From the NCBI GenBank assembly GCA_965248495.1, contig CBDFJL010000003.1:124001-188000 (forward strand): a stretch of 64,000 nt of DNA, given 5' to 3'. Numbering within the stretch: position 1 is the first letter of the stretch; the number at the start of each line of letters is the position of its first letter. The position numbers and the translations under genes are program-made. This stretch comes from CAUYXS01 sp965248495. GTDB lineage: Bacteria > Chloroflexota > Dehalococcoidia > Lucifugimonadales > Australimonadaceae. A model generated the notes under the pieces. That model was not told the origin of the DNA. It ran no database searches and was given only the letters and a program-made list of their open reading frames with translations. This document shows, piece by piece, positions 7,378 through 16,763 of this stretch.

Positions 7378-8577
7378 CTACCCCGCTGCCTCCACGCTGG
7401 CGAGGGCGGCCTCGCGCACGTCGTCCGGCACCTCGCCACGGGCCGTCGTGTTGCACATCTCGATGAAGTCGTAGGGGTCGACGTCGGGTCGGAACAGCAG
7501 CGTCGGCTTGTTGGCGCCGTGCCGGTGCGCGAACACAGTCTGGGCCAGGACGATGCCCTTGTCCTGGTCATTGAACTTCCCCTTCTGCATGGGGCGCGCC
7601 CAGAGGTGGTACCACAGCGTGGTGAACAGCCAGCTAACGGGGTTGTGCGGCCAGTGGGCGCTGACCTGGAAGTATCGATAGTAGTTTCCGTCCATGGCGA
7701 CGTACCACTCGTAGTAGAGCCCACCGTGCATGGGAAAGTTGGGAATGCGCAGCAGTCCGGGGAGGCGCGTCCCGGACTGGCGGACCTTGCCGCGCACCTT
7801 CTTGTGGAAGCCGCGGCCGAGGAACCGCCAGGGGAGCTGAGGCGGCCAGTACCCAAGCCCCGGGTAGCTGAACACGCCAGGGGCTGCCCCGGACTGCTGA
7901 TTCGACATGAGGTAGACGCCGTCGTCGGGGTCCTCGCGCAGCTCGTTGTGCACCTCGCGGACGCCGCTGACGCTGAACTGCTTGTGGAACAGCCTGCCGA
8001 CCGCGTCCCGGTGCAGCATCATCGCGTGGTTGCCCAGGCCGCCCTCGGCATGGAAACGCCAATTGCCCTTGACCACCTTCCAGCGGTAGTGGACGAGCGT
8101 GTCGTCGCCCAATAGCAGCCGGGGCACGTCGTCCTCGAGGGGGACCGGCGAGGTCCTGCCCATCCATATCCACACGATGCCCTTGCGCTCTTCGGTGGGG
8201 AAGAGGCGGAGCCGAATCTTGCCGACGACCGGCGAATCGGGGCCGTCCGTCAGCGCCGCGACGCATGCCCCGTTCCCCTCCAGGTCGAACGTCCAGCCGT
8301 GGAAGCGGCAAGAGATGGCCGCGGTACCGGGGAACTCGAACTTGCCGAGCGACAATCGAGCACCGCGGTGCGGGCACTCGTCGATCATCGCGTGGACCTT
8401 GCCGTTGAGGCGCACGACGGCAATCGGCTCGCCGCAGATCACGAGCCTGCTCGGCCGCCTGCCCACCTCCCGCGACCCGCACAGCGGGTACCAGTAGTTC
8501 TTGAAGCCGCTCGCCGCCCGCTCGTAGGGCGTCGAGGCTTGCTCATGCCAGGGGGCTAGGTCGCGTTCCGTTTGCAT
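7378..8577 (-). CDS. Rieske non-heme iron oxygenase, alpha-subunit type (1)
   Basis: A 399-aa oxygenase component expected to hydroxylate an aromatic or related substrate using O2 and electrons from a separate donor. The N-terminal Rieske domain has CPHRG (68-72) and CRFHGW (90-95), giving the 2Cys-2His [2Fe-2S] ligands. The catalytic domain has NWRFHAEGGLGNHAMMLH, where H-x4-H supplies mononuclear iron ligands. The acidic ligand is less clear than in its paralogues, because the usual D-x-H is GNH here. Start ATG 8577 with GGAG upstream. It shares NYWYPL, GPDS and KGIVWIWMG with the other Rieske proteins of this window. The deazaflavin-type reductase gene lies directly upstream in the same orientation. 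Confidence 0.9.
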   Translation of the reverse strand: MQTERDLAPWHEQASTPYERAASGFKNYWYPLCGSREVGRRPSRLVICGEPIAVVRLNGKVHAMIDECPHRGARLSLGKFEFPGTAAISCRFHGWTFDLEGNGACVAALTDGPDSPVVGKIRLRLFPTEERKGIVWIWMGRTSPVPLEDDVPRLLLGDDTLVHYRWKVVKGNWRFHAEGGLGNHAMMLHRDAVGRLFHKQFSVSGVREVHNELREDPDDGVYLMSNQQSGAAPGVFSYPGLGYWPPQLPWRFLGRGFHKKVRGKVRQSGTRLPGLLRIPNFPMHGGLYYEWYVAMDGNYYRYFQVSAHWPHNPVSWLFTTLWYHLWARPMQKGKFNDQDKGIVLAQTVFAHRHGANKPTLLFRPDVDPYDFIEMCNTTARGEVPDDVREAALASVEAAG

Positions 8578-8626
8578 CGCATGCTCCGTTGGTCAGCTTC
8601 GCCTATGGCCCTCGTCGGTGACGGGA

Positions 8627-9043
8627 CTATGCTTTGCGGGTCAGCGCCACGACGGGAATCTTACGGGTCGTCTTCTGCTCGTATTCGATGAACACGGGAT
8701 AGAGGGCCGCCTGCTGCGCGTAGAGACGGTCGCGCTCTTCGCCGGCCAGCACGGTGGCCTCGGCCTCGTAGGTCTCGTCGCCGACCTCGACGCGGACGCC
8801 CGGGTTCGCGACCAGGTTGTGGTACCAGTCCGGGCTGGTGGGGGCGCCGACCCTCGATGCGAACACCAGCAGCCGGTCTCCGTCGGCGAGGTACATCATG
8901 GGGTTGACGCGCCGCTGCCCGCTCTTGGCCCCTGTCGTCGACAGCAGGAGGACCGGGGAGCCCTCGAAGATGCCACCTATGCGGCCACCGTTACGTCGAA
9001 ACTCATCGATGATCGGTGCGTTCCGGTCGTTCGAACTGGTCAA
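8627..9043 (-). CDS. Deazaflavin (F420)-dependent nitroreductase-family protein
   Basis: A split-barrel flavin/deazaflavin protein of 138 aa. Diagnostic segments are the opening DRNAPIIDEFRRNGG, the LLLSTTGAKSGQRRVNPMMY block that contacts the cofactor phosphate tail, and TSPDWYHNLVANPGV. Relatives (Ddn family) use F420H2 to reduce nitroaromatics, quinones and enones. TTG 9043 is chosen because GGTGGAG lies 6 nt upstream; a GTG at 9055 is an alternative, and the frame is open to 9304. It is 49 bp upstream of Rieske 1 on the same strand, so the two may be co-transcribed. Confidence 0.85.
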   Translation of the reverse strand: MTSSNDRNAPIIDEFRRNGGRIGGIFEGSPVLLLSTTGAKSGQRRVNPMMYLADGDRLLVFASRVGAPTSPDWYHNLVANPGVRVEVGDETYEAEATVLAGEERDRLYAQQAALYPVFIEYEQKTTRKIPVVALTRKA

Positions 9044-9211
9044 GGCTTGCTCCACCGGATAAGAGTTATGACGCGCATGATATCGCCTCCGACACGCGCT
9101 GAGGCGTCGGTGGCACGGCCCGAATGCCGGCCCGGTGGTACTACGGCACTCTGTACCTTCGTACGGGGTAGAAACACGGAGGGCATGGCAAGCTTTGGCC
9201 GTCCCACGGGC

Positions 9212-9229
9212 GAGCGGGGTTCCCCGCTC
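9212..9229. repeat. Short GC hairpin in a gene-free gap
   Basis: Perfect 8-bp stem GAGCGGGG / CCCCGCTC with a TT loop. It lies in the roughly 300-bp gap between the deazaflavin-reductase gene and the MFS gene, both on the minus strand. It could act as the MFS terminator or be a small REP-like element. Nothing else is seen in the gap. Confidence 0.45.
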
Positions 9230-9350
9230 CCCCACCAACGGTCCGTCGGCTTTCCCCCACCAGCCGGCGGGCCGTTCTGCGTCCGCCGTCGAGCGCCCGC
9301 ACATCTGGCACAGCCAGGGCAGACGAGCTCACGCGCGTCCCTCGGCGGGC

Positions 9351-10658
9351 TCAGACCACGCTCGCCGAGTCCTTGGCCGGTCCGACGGTGCCGAGGCTCC
9401 CCGACTGCCCGGCCAGCACCAGGTTCCGAACACCACCGCTGAACAGCCCCACGAGGGCCACGTTGACCAAGACCACCGATCCGCCCAGCGCCAGCGCGCC
9501 GGGCGCGCCGATGGCCCCGGCGATGAAGTTGAGCCCCGCGGAGCCCAGCGCCGGGAACGTCCAGGACAGCCCGTACAGGCTCATCACCCGCCCCCGGAGG
9601 TTATCTGGGACCGAGGTCTGCACGGTGACCTCGACCGCCATCATGTAGGCCAGCGAGCCGAACCCGACCACCACTTGGAGGATCACCCCGGTGACGATGC
9701 TTCGCGTGAAGGACAAGGCGAGCAGCGACGCCCCGAAGATCAATCCCTGGGTCAGCATTACCCTCCCGATCGGGAACCGCCGCAGGATGACTGGCGTGGT
9801 CAGCACGGCCAAGAAGGAGCCCACGCCTCCACCCGCCCAGAGAGCCGAGAGGCCGCGCGCGTCCACGTCGAGCACCTCCCCTGCGAACACCGGCAGCAGG
9901 AAGATGAAGCCAAGCCCTGCGAGGGAGTTCACGTAGGTCATCCCGATAACGACGCGAAACAGCGCGTGTTCCCGCACGTAGCGCAGGCCCTCCCCGAGGT
10001 TCCTGACGATGTTGCCTGTCGGGGGTGTTTCGTGGGCATTGGGCCGCAGGCGCATGATCAGCAGCGCCATCGCCAGGAAGCCGGCGCCCGACGTGGCGAA
10101 CGCGAGTCCGGCCCCCTGCGTCAGCCCTGAGCCGGCGTAGGCGATGATGAAGCCGCCGAGGACCGGCGCCACCGGCCGCGAGAGCTGCCAGGTCATCGCG
10201 TTGAGCGACACCGCCTGCGCAAGCAGCGCCCGGTCAGGCAGGAGCCGAGGGTAGAGCGTCTGACGACTCGGCTGGTCGAACGAGAACACGCTGCCCAACA
10301 CGAACGCCGCCACCATGAGGTGCCAGACCTCGATGCGTTGCGCGATGGTGAGAGCGGCGATCACTCCCATGACCACCGTGGCGGTCGCCTGCGCGGTCGC
10401 GATCACCTTGCGCTGGTCCAAGCGGTCCGCCAGCACACCGCCAAAGAGTCCAATCGTGATCGGCGGTATGCCGAGGAACAGCGTGACCGTACCAACGGTC
10501 AGCGGTGAGCGGGTCAGCTCGAACGCCAGCCACCCCAGGGTGAACTGCATCATCTGCTGGCCGGTGACCTGCGATTGCAGCCCAATCCAGTACACGCGGA
10601 AATCCCGGTAGCGGAGCACCGAGAAGAGGCTGAACTGGCGGGCGACGGCGTCGATCAC
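9351..10658 (-). CDS. MFS transporter (EntS/MFS_3-type exporter)
   Basis: 435 aa with about 12 hydrophobic helices. The start (FSVLRYRDFRVYWIGLQSQ) and the loop between helices 2 and 3 (GGVLADRLDQRKVI) are typical of the MFS_3 group, which includes enterobactin exporter EntS and macrolide exporters. A likely role is proton-driven efflux of a hydrophobic compound, with substrate unknown. GTG start at 10658. It is divergent from the LLM oxidoreductase gene at 10790, so the 130-bp gap between them may carry both promoters. Confidence 0.88.
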   Translation of the reverse strand: MIDAVARQFSLFSVLRYRDFRVYWIGLQSQVTGQQMMQFTLGWLAFELTRSPLTVGTVTLFLGIPPITIGLFGGVLADRLDQRKVIATAQATATVVMGVIAALTIAQRIEVWHLMVAAFVLGSVFSFDQPSRQTLYPRLLPDRALLAQAVSLNAMTWQLSRPVAPVLGGFIIAYAGSGLTQGAGLAFATSGAGFLAMALLIMRLRPNAHETPPTGNIVRNLGEGLRYVREHALFRVVIGMTYVNSLAGLGFIFLLPVFAGEVLDVDARGLSALWAGGGVGSFLAVLTTPVILRRFPIGRVMLTQGLIFGASLLALSFTRSIVTGVILQVVVGFGSLAYMMAVEVTVQTSVPDNLRGRVMSLYGLSWTFPALGSAGLNFIAGAIGAPGALALGGSVVLVNVALVGLFSGGVRNLVLAGQSGSLGTVGPAKDSASVV

Positions 10659-10789
10659 GGGCCGAGCTTAGCACGGGCCCGCGAGGCTTCCCCCCGCCGT
10701 CACCGTGCCCCCCGGTCACGCTGGTTGTGAGGCCCCAGCGTCGGTGATAGGTTGCCGTCCAGGCCCCGGTACCCGCGCAGGAGCTCCTT

Positions 10790-11776
10790 TTGACCAACCG
10801 GCCACGATTCGGCTTGATCCTCCCCAACCGCGACGTCGCACTCGGCCTAGCCACGGCCGATGCCCTCATCGAGATGGCGGAGCACGCGGAGGAGTCGGGC
10901 GCGTTCGACCATGTGTGGGTGGGCGACTCGATCATGGCGAAGCCCCGGCTGGAGTCGCTCACGCTCTTGGCGGCCCTCGCGGCGCGGACGTCGCACGTGA
11001 AGCTCGGCGTTGCCTGCATGGCCAGCCTGCCTTCGCGCGACCCTCTCGTTTTCGCCTACCAGTGGGCCAGCCTCGACCATCTGTCCGGCGGCCGCATGAT
11101 CCTCCAGGCGTGCATCGGCGATAGCCCGGTGGACCCAGGGCCGCAGGCCGAGTACGTCAACATGGGAATCGACCCCGCGGACCGAGGGGCGCGCCTCGAC
11201 GAGAACATCGAGGTCATGCGGCGCCTCTGGGCCGAGCCCACCGTCGACTTCGACGGCCGGTTCCACAGCTTCCGGGGCGCGTTGGTGGAGCCCAAGCCCA
11301 TCCAGAGCCCGCCGCCGATATGGATAGCCAGCAGACCCCGGTCCAAGTCTCCGCAGTCGAAGGCGGCCGAGCAATCGCTGCGCCGCGTCGCGCAGCTGGG
11401 CGACGGTTGGGTGACCACCGCGCAGAGCGTCGATGACTACGTGTGGTTTCGTGGCCAGCTGGACGGCTACGCGGCGGAGTACGGCCGCGACTTCGGCGCG
11501 CTGCCCCGGTGTCACTATTACGGCATCGCCATTGGGAGCGACCGCGAGAACGCGTTCGCCGAGACGAAGGCGTACATGGACAGGTACTACAACCGCGACC
11601 ACTCCCGCGCCTACATCGAGGGGTCAACGGCGCTTGGCGATCCGGAGCAATGCTACCAAGCCATCGCCGGCTACGTGGACGCAGGGGCGACGGACGTCCT
11701 GCTCCGCTTCCCACCCATCGACACACGCGCGCAGATACAGCGATTTATCGACGAGGTGCTCCCACTCTTTGGCTAG
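10790..11776 (+). CDS. LLM-class flavin-dependent oxidoreductase (1)
   Basis: A 328-aa bacterial luciferase-like TIM-barrel protein that uses FMN or F420 for monooxygenation or hydride transfer. Seen motifs are FGLILPNRDVALG at the N-terminus, FDHVWVGDS, LDHLSGGRMIL, the PPPIWIAS strand and LGDGWVTT. TTG start 10790 with AGGAG about 7 nt upstream. Its stop overlaps the start of a second LLM gene by 8 nt, so the two are translationally coupled. Two decarboxylase-like genes follow, which suggests a four-gene catabolic cassette for a carboxylated aromatic or heterocycle (inference). Confidence 0.9.
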   Translation: MTNRPRFGLILPNRDVALGLATADALIEMAEHAEESGAFDHVWVGDSIMAKPRLESLTLLAALAARTSHVKLGVACMASLPSRDPLVFAYQWASLDHLSGGRMILQACIGDSPVDPGPQAEYVNMGIDPADRGARLDENIEVMRRLWAEPTVDFDGRFHSFRGALVEPKPIQSPPPIWIASRPRSKSPQSKAAEQSLRRVAQLGDGWVTTAQSVDDYVWFRGQLDGYAAEYGRDFGALPRCHYYGIAIGSDRENAFAETKAYMDRYYNRDHSRAYIEGSTALGDPEQCYQAIAGYVDAGATDVLLRFPPIDTRAQIQRFIDEVLPLFG

Positions 11777-12710
11777 CCTGCTCGAGCGGGTGGAGATCAC
11801 CGACCCGACCGATCTCACGGTGGACCGGGCGGCCGACTTCCCACGGCTCGCCGAGGCAGCCGGCCTCGACGGGGTCGGCATGCGCGACCACCAGCACAGT
11901 GGAAGGGATGTCTACGCGCGCATCACCGTGGCCGCGATGGCGACCTCCCGCGTCTCGCTGTTTCCCTGTGTGACCAACCCGCTGACACGCCATCCCACGG
12001 TGCTCGCCTCGATCGCGAACTCGATGGAGGAGATGGCACCGGGGCGCTTTCGGCTCGTCGTCGGCGCCGGTGACCAGTCTGCGCAGCACATCGGCAGGCC
12101 GGCCGCCACCGTCGCCGAGCTGCGCGGGGCGGTCGAAATGCTGCGCTCGCTGCTCGCGGGCCACGCGACGGCCATCGGCGCCAGCCAGACGGAGCAGATG
12201 GCGAACGTCAGCCCGCGGCCTGTCCCGGTCCACGTCAATGCAAGCAGCCCCAAGATGGTCCGCATGGCCGGCGAAGTCGCGGACGGTGTGCTGCTCATGG
12301 TCGGGCGGCATCCCAATACGATGGCCGCTGCCGGCGAGGCGCTGCGCGAGGGCGCCGCGCTGGCGGGCCGCGCGGTCGGCGACCTCGGCGTGACCTATGC
12401 CCTGCCAACGTTCATCGACTCGACCACCGAGCGGGCCCGCCAGCGCGCGCGTGTCATCCTCGGCTTCTGGCTTGCCCGCCCCGCGCGCATCTTCACGCGT
12501 CACGCGAAGGCGACCGGCGCAAGCGAGGCGGCGTTGCTGGACGGCATGGGCCTCGTGGGCACGGCCGAAGAGTGCGCCGAGCAGCTTCGCGAGTTCGCCG
12601 AGCAACCCGGTGCCCCCAAACATGTCGTCTGTCAGCTCTACGGCGGCAACGACGACCAGCGCGGGCTGCTTGATGCGTTCGAGCGCACCATCCTGCCGCG
12701 CGTGAAGTAA
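11769..12710 (+). CDS. LLM-class flavin-dependent oxidoreductase (2)
   Basis: 313-aa second luciferase-like monooxygenase/F420 reductase. It has VGMRDHQHSGRDVYARITVAA, FPCVTNPLTRHPTVLAS (the non-prolyl cis-peptide region), APGRFRLVVGAGDQS and PVHVNASSPKMVRMAGEVADG. These resemble methylene-tetrahydromethanopterin reductase-type LLM proteins. The frame is open far upstream, but TTG 11769 is chosen because it overlaps the preceding stop (TAG 11774-11776); GTG 11790 is an alternative. It differs clearly in sequence from its neighbour, so the pair is not a recent duplication. The two may form a heteromer like LuxAB (inference). Confidence 0.85.
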   Translation: MASLLERVEITDPTDLTVDRAADFPRLAEAAGLDGVGMRDHQHSGRDVYARITVAAMATSRVSLFPCVTNPLTRHPTVLASIANSMEEMAPGRFRLVVGAGDQSAQHIGRPAATVAELRGAVEMLRSLLAGHATAIGASQTEQMANVSPRPVPVHVNASSPKMVRMAGEVADGVLLMVGRHPNTMAAAGEALREGAALAGRAVGDLGVTYALPTFIDSTTERARQRARVILGFWLARPARIFTRHAKATGASEAALLDGMGLVGTAEECAEQLREFAEQPGAPKHVVCQLYGGNDDQRGLLDAFERTILPRVK

Positions 12711-12751
12711 CGGATACGCCAGGCGCGAAAGCAGACAAGGGGAGAGTGAGC

Positions 12752-13786
12752 ATGAGCATGCAACCGAACGGCGGGCTGATGAAACTTGCCTCGCAGCGGT
12801 TCGACCGATCGTCGCCGCTGTTCGCGAGGACCGTGGCGATGCCGGGGATTCAGACGATCCACGTACCGCCCGGCTCGCCGGGGGTGGAGGGCGTGCAACA
12901 GCCCGGCTTCTTCGACGCCGCGGAGATGCCCCTGGCGCGCTACGTGTTCCTCAAAGACCAAGGCGTGGCCTTGAGCGCCGTGCCCGTCTTCCCGGACCGT
13001 CTCATGGTGCACCAGTACGTCTACACGCGGACCGACACCGGCATCGAGAGCATGGCCGACCTCCGAGGGAAGCGCGTCCTGCTCACCGGCTATTGGGTCA
13101 CGGCCTCTTTCTGGCACCGCGCCATCCTGGAGGAGGAGTACGGCGTGCCCATGGGCGAGGTCAAATGGCATGTCACCGGGCCGGAGCTCGACCTCCGCCA
13201 GACGTACCCGCCCGGCTTGGACGTCACCGTGACGCCCGGGCCGTTCCAGGGCATGGAGGTGCTGCTAGACGGGCGCGTGGACGCGCTCATGAGCGAATCG
13301 ACGCCGCCGATCCCTCCCGACCAACGGCACCTGGTCAAGCGCGTCATCCCCGATGCCTTCTCCGTCCAGCGCGAGTGGTATCGCCGGACCGGCTTCAACC
13401 CCATCGTGCACCTGGTCGTCGTCAGGCAGGACGCCCTGGAGCGATGGCCCGAATTCGGCTACGAGCTCTGCCGCGCCTACGACGAAGCCATGCGTCAGGC
13501 TTACCTGGCGCTCCAGAATGAGCGCTTCACCAGCCTGCCCTTCATGCGCGAGTACTTGGACGACGCCATGGAGCTCGGCGGCGACGATCCGTGGCCCTAC
13601 GGCGTGGAGCGGAACAAGGCCGAGATAGAGCGCTTCCTGACCATGGCACACGAGCAGGGCATGACAAAGCGCCGAGTGGACTTCGACGAGCTCTTCGACG
13701 CACGTGCCCTGGACTACGTGTTCACCGCGCGGCTCGAGCCCGGCTCGACGACCGACGGCGGCAGCGTCCCCAACGCGTACCGCTAG
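12752..13786 (+). CDS. 4,5-dihydroxyphthalate decarboxylase-like (periplasmic-binding-protein fold) protein (1)
   Basis: 344 aa with the two-lobed NMT1/PBP-like fold but no signal peptide or lipobox, so it is expected in the cytosol. Key blocks are AEMPLARYVFLKDQG, PVFPDRLMVHQYVYTRTDTGI, DLRGKRVLLTGY, TASFWHRAILEEEYG and TGFNPIVHLVVV. The same arrangement occurs in 4,5-dihydroxyphthalate decarboxylase of phthalate degradation. It may decarboxylate a hydroxylated aromatic acid; an intracellular solute-binding role is the alternative. ATG 12752 follows GGGGAGA, while GTG 12746 in the same frame is too close to that site. Third gene of the LLM cassette. Confidence 0.75.
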   Translation: MSMQPNGGLMKLASQRFDRSSPLFARTVAMPGIQTIHVPPGSPGVEGVQQPGFFDAAEMPLARYVFLKDQGVALSAVPVFPDRLMVHQYVYTRTDTGIESMADLRGKRVLLTGYWVTASFWHRAILEEEYGVPMGEVKWHVTGPELDLRQTYPPGLDVTVTPGPFQGMEVLLDGRVDALMSESTPPIPPDQRHLVKRVIPDAFSVQREWYRRTGFNPIVHLVVVRQDALERWPEFGYELCRAYDEAMRQAYLALQNERFTSLPFMREYLDDAMELGGDDPWPYGVERNKAEIERFLTMAHEQGMTKRRVDFDELFDARALDYVFTARLEPGSTTDGGSVPNAYR

Positions 13787-13876
13787 ACATGCGGCGTTTG
13801 GCGTAGACTCACTCAAAGCGGCACGCCACCTTCGCAAGCCGCAGACAGCGACAGCAACGTTCGTCCGGGAGCACCC

Positions 13877-14905
13877 ATGGCAGACACCCCTTCACGCCCC
13901 ATGAGCCTTGCGGCACAGCGGTTCGACCGCACCGTGCCCATGTTCAACCGCAACATCCGTGTCGAGAACATCCAGGCCGTGCACGCCTCGGCCGGCGGTG
14001 CGAGCGTCGAGGGGCTCATGCGCGGCATCTGGGACGCGGCGGAGATACCCGTCGCCCGCTACTCGTTCGTCCGCGACCAGGGCGACGACTTCACGGCAAT
14101 CCCCGTCTTCCCCGACCGGATCTTCGTGCAACCGTATGCCTACACACGGACGGACACGGGGATCAACGGTCCCGCCGACCTGCGGGGCCGCAAGGTCGTG
14201 ATGCCCGGCTTCTACTACACGGCCTCCTTCTGGCACCGCGCCATCCTCAAAGAGGAGTACGGCATCGACGCGAGCGAGATCGAGTGGCAGGTGCCGGGTT
14301 CCGAGCTGGACGAGCGCATGCGCTATCCGGATGGAGTGAACGTGACCACCATCCCCCGCGTCTCCTCCATCGCCCAGCCCCTCCTGGATGGCAGCGCGGA
14401 CGTGCTGATGACCGAGATGGCGCCCGTGTTCTCCCCGAGCGACGAGCAGCGCATCAAGCGCATCCACCCGGGCCCGGACGCAGGCGTCCGCGGCTACTAC
14501 ACGCGCACGGGCTTTTTCCCGCCCGTCCACGTGATCGCGGTACGTAGGTCGTCCCTCGAGGAGTGGCCGGGCTTCGGCGAAGCGCTCTGCCGCATGTACG
14601 ACGAGTCCAAGGCCGAGACCTACCGGATGCTCCAGAATGAACGCATGACCAGCCTGCCACTGATGCGCGCACACCTGGACGAGTCGTTCGAGATGTTCGG
14701 CGACGACCCGTGGGCCTACGGGCTGGAAGCGAACCGCGCCGTGCTGGAGAAGTACCTGGACCTGGCCCACGCCGAAGGCTTCATCAAGCGCCGCCCGGCC
14801 GTCGAGGACCTGTTCGACGAGCGCTCGCTGGGCTACCGCTTCACCGCGAAGATGGAGCACGGGTCATCGCCCGGCGGGGGCGCCTTCGTCGCGACGAACA
14901 TCTAG
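13877..14905 (+). CDS. 4,5-dihydroxyphthalate decarboxylase-like protein (2)
   Basis: 342-aa paralogue of the preceding protein with the same blocks: FDRTVPMFNRNI, AEIPVARYSFVRDQGDD, PVFPDRIFVQPYAYTRTDTG, TASFWHRAILKEEYG, TGFFPPVHVIAVRR, GDDPWAYGLE. No signal peptide. ATG 13877 with GGGAG about 6 nt upstream. The roughly 90-bp spacing to the first copy allows either co-transcription or a separate promoter. Tandem duplication with strong divergence suggests two related substrates or a heterodimer. Confidence 0.75.
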   Translation: MADTPSRPMSLAAQRFDRTVPMFNRNIRVENIQAVHASAGGASVEGLMRGIWDAAEIPVARYSFVRDQGDDFTAIPVFPDRIFVQPYAYTRTDTGINGPADLRGRKVVMPGFYYTASFWHRAILKEEYGIDASEIEWQVPGSELDERMRYPDGVNVTTIPRVSSIAQPLLDGSADVLMTEMAPVFSPSDEQRIKRIHPGPDAGVRGYYTRTGFFPPVHVIAVRRSSLEEWPGFGEALCRMYDESKAETYRMLQNERMTSLPLMRAHLDESFEMFGDDPWAYGLEANRAVLEKYLDLAHAEGFIKRRPAVEDLFDERSLGYRFTAKMEHGSSPGGGAFVATNI

Positions 14906-14972
14906 CCCCAGCGGTGCGTCGAGCGCGTCGGCCATGGGTTGGCCGAGTTCGGCCCTGCCGGAGCGTCGCGCC

Positions 14973-16742
14973 CTAGAAGTTGCGGAAGCGCTTCAGGACC
15001 ACGCCTCGCATCAGGGCGGCCATGGCGAACAGCGCGACCACAATGACCACGGAGAGGGCCGCCGCCTCGCCAAACTCGCTGGCGTTGAGCCGGTTCCACA
15101 TCAGCACGCTGAGGACGATGTTGTCCCTGCCGCTGAGCAAGAGGGCGAGCGTGAAGTCGCGGAAGCCCAAGAAGAAGATGAGGAGAAAGACGACCATGAG
15201 GTTCGGCGCCATCAACGGCACGATGATCCGTCGGAACGTGCTGAGGAACGAGGCGCCGCTGGCCGCGGATGCCTCCTCCAGCTCGCCGCCGATCTGGGTC
15301 AGGCCGGCCACGTGGACGCGGTAGGCCAGGGATAGCCGGTAGGAGTAGGCGAGCACCAGCACCCAAATCGTGCCCCAGATGGGAATCCAGCGCGAGACGG
15401 TCAGGTAGAAGATGACGAAGGACAGCCCGGCGATGACGCCGGGGATGGCGACGGACGACGACGCGACGAAGTCGAGCAGGCGCTTGCCCCTCACGTTACG
15501 GCGCACGACTATCCAGGCGACGATGATGGAGACGAACGAGACCATCAGGGCACTACCAAACGCGACCACGAACGTATTGCGCACCGCGAGGCCGAAGCGG
15601 CTGTCGTCGAAGATGCGCCGGTAGGAATCGAACGAGAGGTCACCGAACGCAGAGATTGACGGCGCGGCGAACCGGTCCAGCAGGCTCGTCCACACCAGGA
15701 TGGACAGCGGGAAGACGATCTGGAAGAGCCCGAAGACGACGATGCCGGCCAACGCGAGGTACTTCCAGCGCCCGAGTTGTAGGCGCCTCGGTCTAAAGCC
15801 CTTGCCCGTCACCGTCGCGAACCGGCTGGCCTGTCTCGTGAGGCGCGCGTAGTAATAGAAGAGGGCGTAGGTGATGAACAGGAAGCTGAGCGAGAAGGCG
15901 GCGACCTCGCCGTACCGCGCCAGCCCCGCCGCGGGGTTGAGGGCGAAGAAGACGTTCCCCGCGAAGACCTGCCGCCGGGCACCGAGCCCGATCACCAGTG
16001 GCACCTCGAAGGACTCGATGGCGAAGATGAAGGCGAGGATCAGCACGCTGAGGACGGTGGGGAGGAGCAGCGGGAGTGTCACCCGGCGGAACGTCGCCCA
16101 CTGCGATGCCCCGGAGGCCGCGCTCGCCTCCTCCAGCGACGAGTCCATGCTGCGCAGGGCCGCCCCCACCAGCAGGAAGATCAGCGTGGACAGCCCGAGG
16201 CCCTGGACGATGATCATCCCGTAGAGAGTAAAGATGTTGAACGGGCCGCTGCCCTCCATTCCAAAGACGTTGCGGATCGCGACGTTGATGAAGCCGTTGG
16301 TCTTGCCCAGCATGAAGATCCATGCCAGGGCCGAGTTGATGGGCGGCATCATGATCGGGATGATGGCCATCACGAAGACGGCGTTGCGGAACGGGATATC
16401 GGTGCGCTCCACGAGCCACGCCAGCGTCCCACCGACCACGAAGCCCAGAGCCACGGCGCCGAGCGCGAAGAGGCCCGTGTCCCAGAACGTCGTCCACGTC
16501 CTGCTGGTCGCGTAGGCCGCCGGGAGGTTGTCGAACGTGAACTTGGCGCTGGGCTCGAACGGCAGCACGGCGCCGAATTCAGGGTTGATGGGGCCGCGGA
16601 ACGCCGTGAGGACGTTCATCAGCAGCGGCACGCCGATGAGGTACAGCAGAATGAGGACAGCAGCGACCATCACCGCCGTGTCGAGCGTGAAGCGCAGTCG
16701 CAATGCCGAGCGCCGCGGGGGGGCGGCTACTAGGTCTGCCAT
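14973..16742 (-). CDS. ABC transporter permease, two fused BPD domains (iron(III)/AfuB-type) (1)
   Basis: 589-aa inner-membrane protein with about 12 helices in two homologous halves. Each half has a coupling-helix EAA motif: LEEASAASGASQWATFRRV in the first and LEEASAASGASFLSTFRRI in the second. Fused permeases of this type serve iron(III), polyamine, thiamine or similar importers. ATG 16742 is chosen over 16805 because the longer version would put a 17-bp perfect hairpin inside the coding region. It follows the lipoprotein gene (16812-17915) on the same strand. No ATPase gene adjoins it. Confidence 0.9.
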   Translation of the reverse strand: MADLVAAPPRRSALRLRFTLDTAVMVAAVLILLYLIGVPLLMNVLTAFRGPINPEFGAVLPFEPSAKFTFDNLPAAYATSRTWTTFWDTGLFALGAVALGFVVGGTLAWLVERTDIPFRNAVFVMAIIPIMMPPINSALAWIFMLGKTNGFINVAIRNVFGMEGSGPFNIFTLYGMIIVQGLGLSTLIFLLVGAALRSMDSSLEEASAASGASQWATFRRVTLPLLLPTVLSVLILAFIFAIESFEVPLVIGLGARRQVFAGNVFFALNPAAGLARYGEVAAFSLSFLFITYALFYYYARLTRQASRFATVTGKGFRPRRLQLGRWKYLALAGIVVFGLFQIVFPLSILVWTSLLDRFAAPSISAFGDLSFDSYRRIFDDSRFGLAVRNTFVVAFGSALMVSFVSIIVAWIVVRRNVRGKRLLDFVASSSVAIPGVIAGLSFVIFYLTVSRWIPIWGTIWVLVLAYSYRLSLAYRVHVAGLTQIGGELEEASAASGASFLSTFRRIIVPLMAPNLMVVFLLIFFLGFRDFTLALLLSGRDNIVLSVLMWNRLNASEFGEAAALSVVIVVALFAMAALMRGVVLKRFRNF

Positions 16743-16763
16743 GGTTGTCCGATGGACCTTGAG

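Noticed and set aside
11433..12710. Long version of LLM protein 2 starting inside LLM gene 1
   Set aside because: The extra N-terminal residues are the out-of-frame reading of the first LLM gene. The TTG at the gene overlap gives a normal family length.
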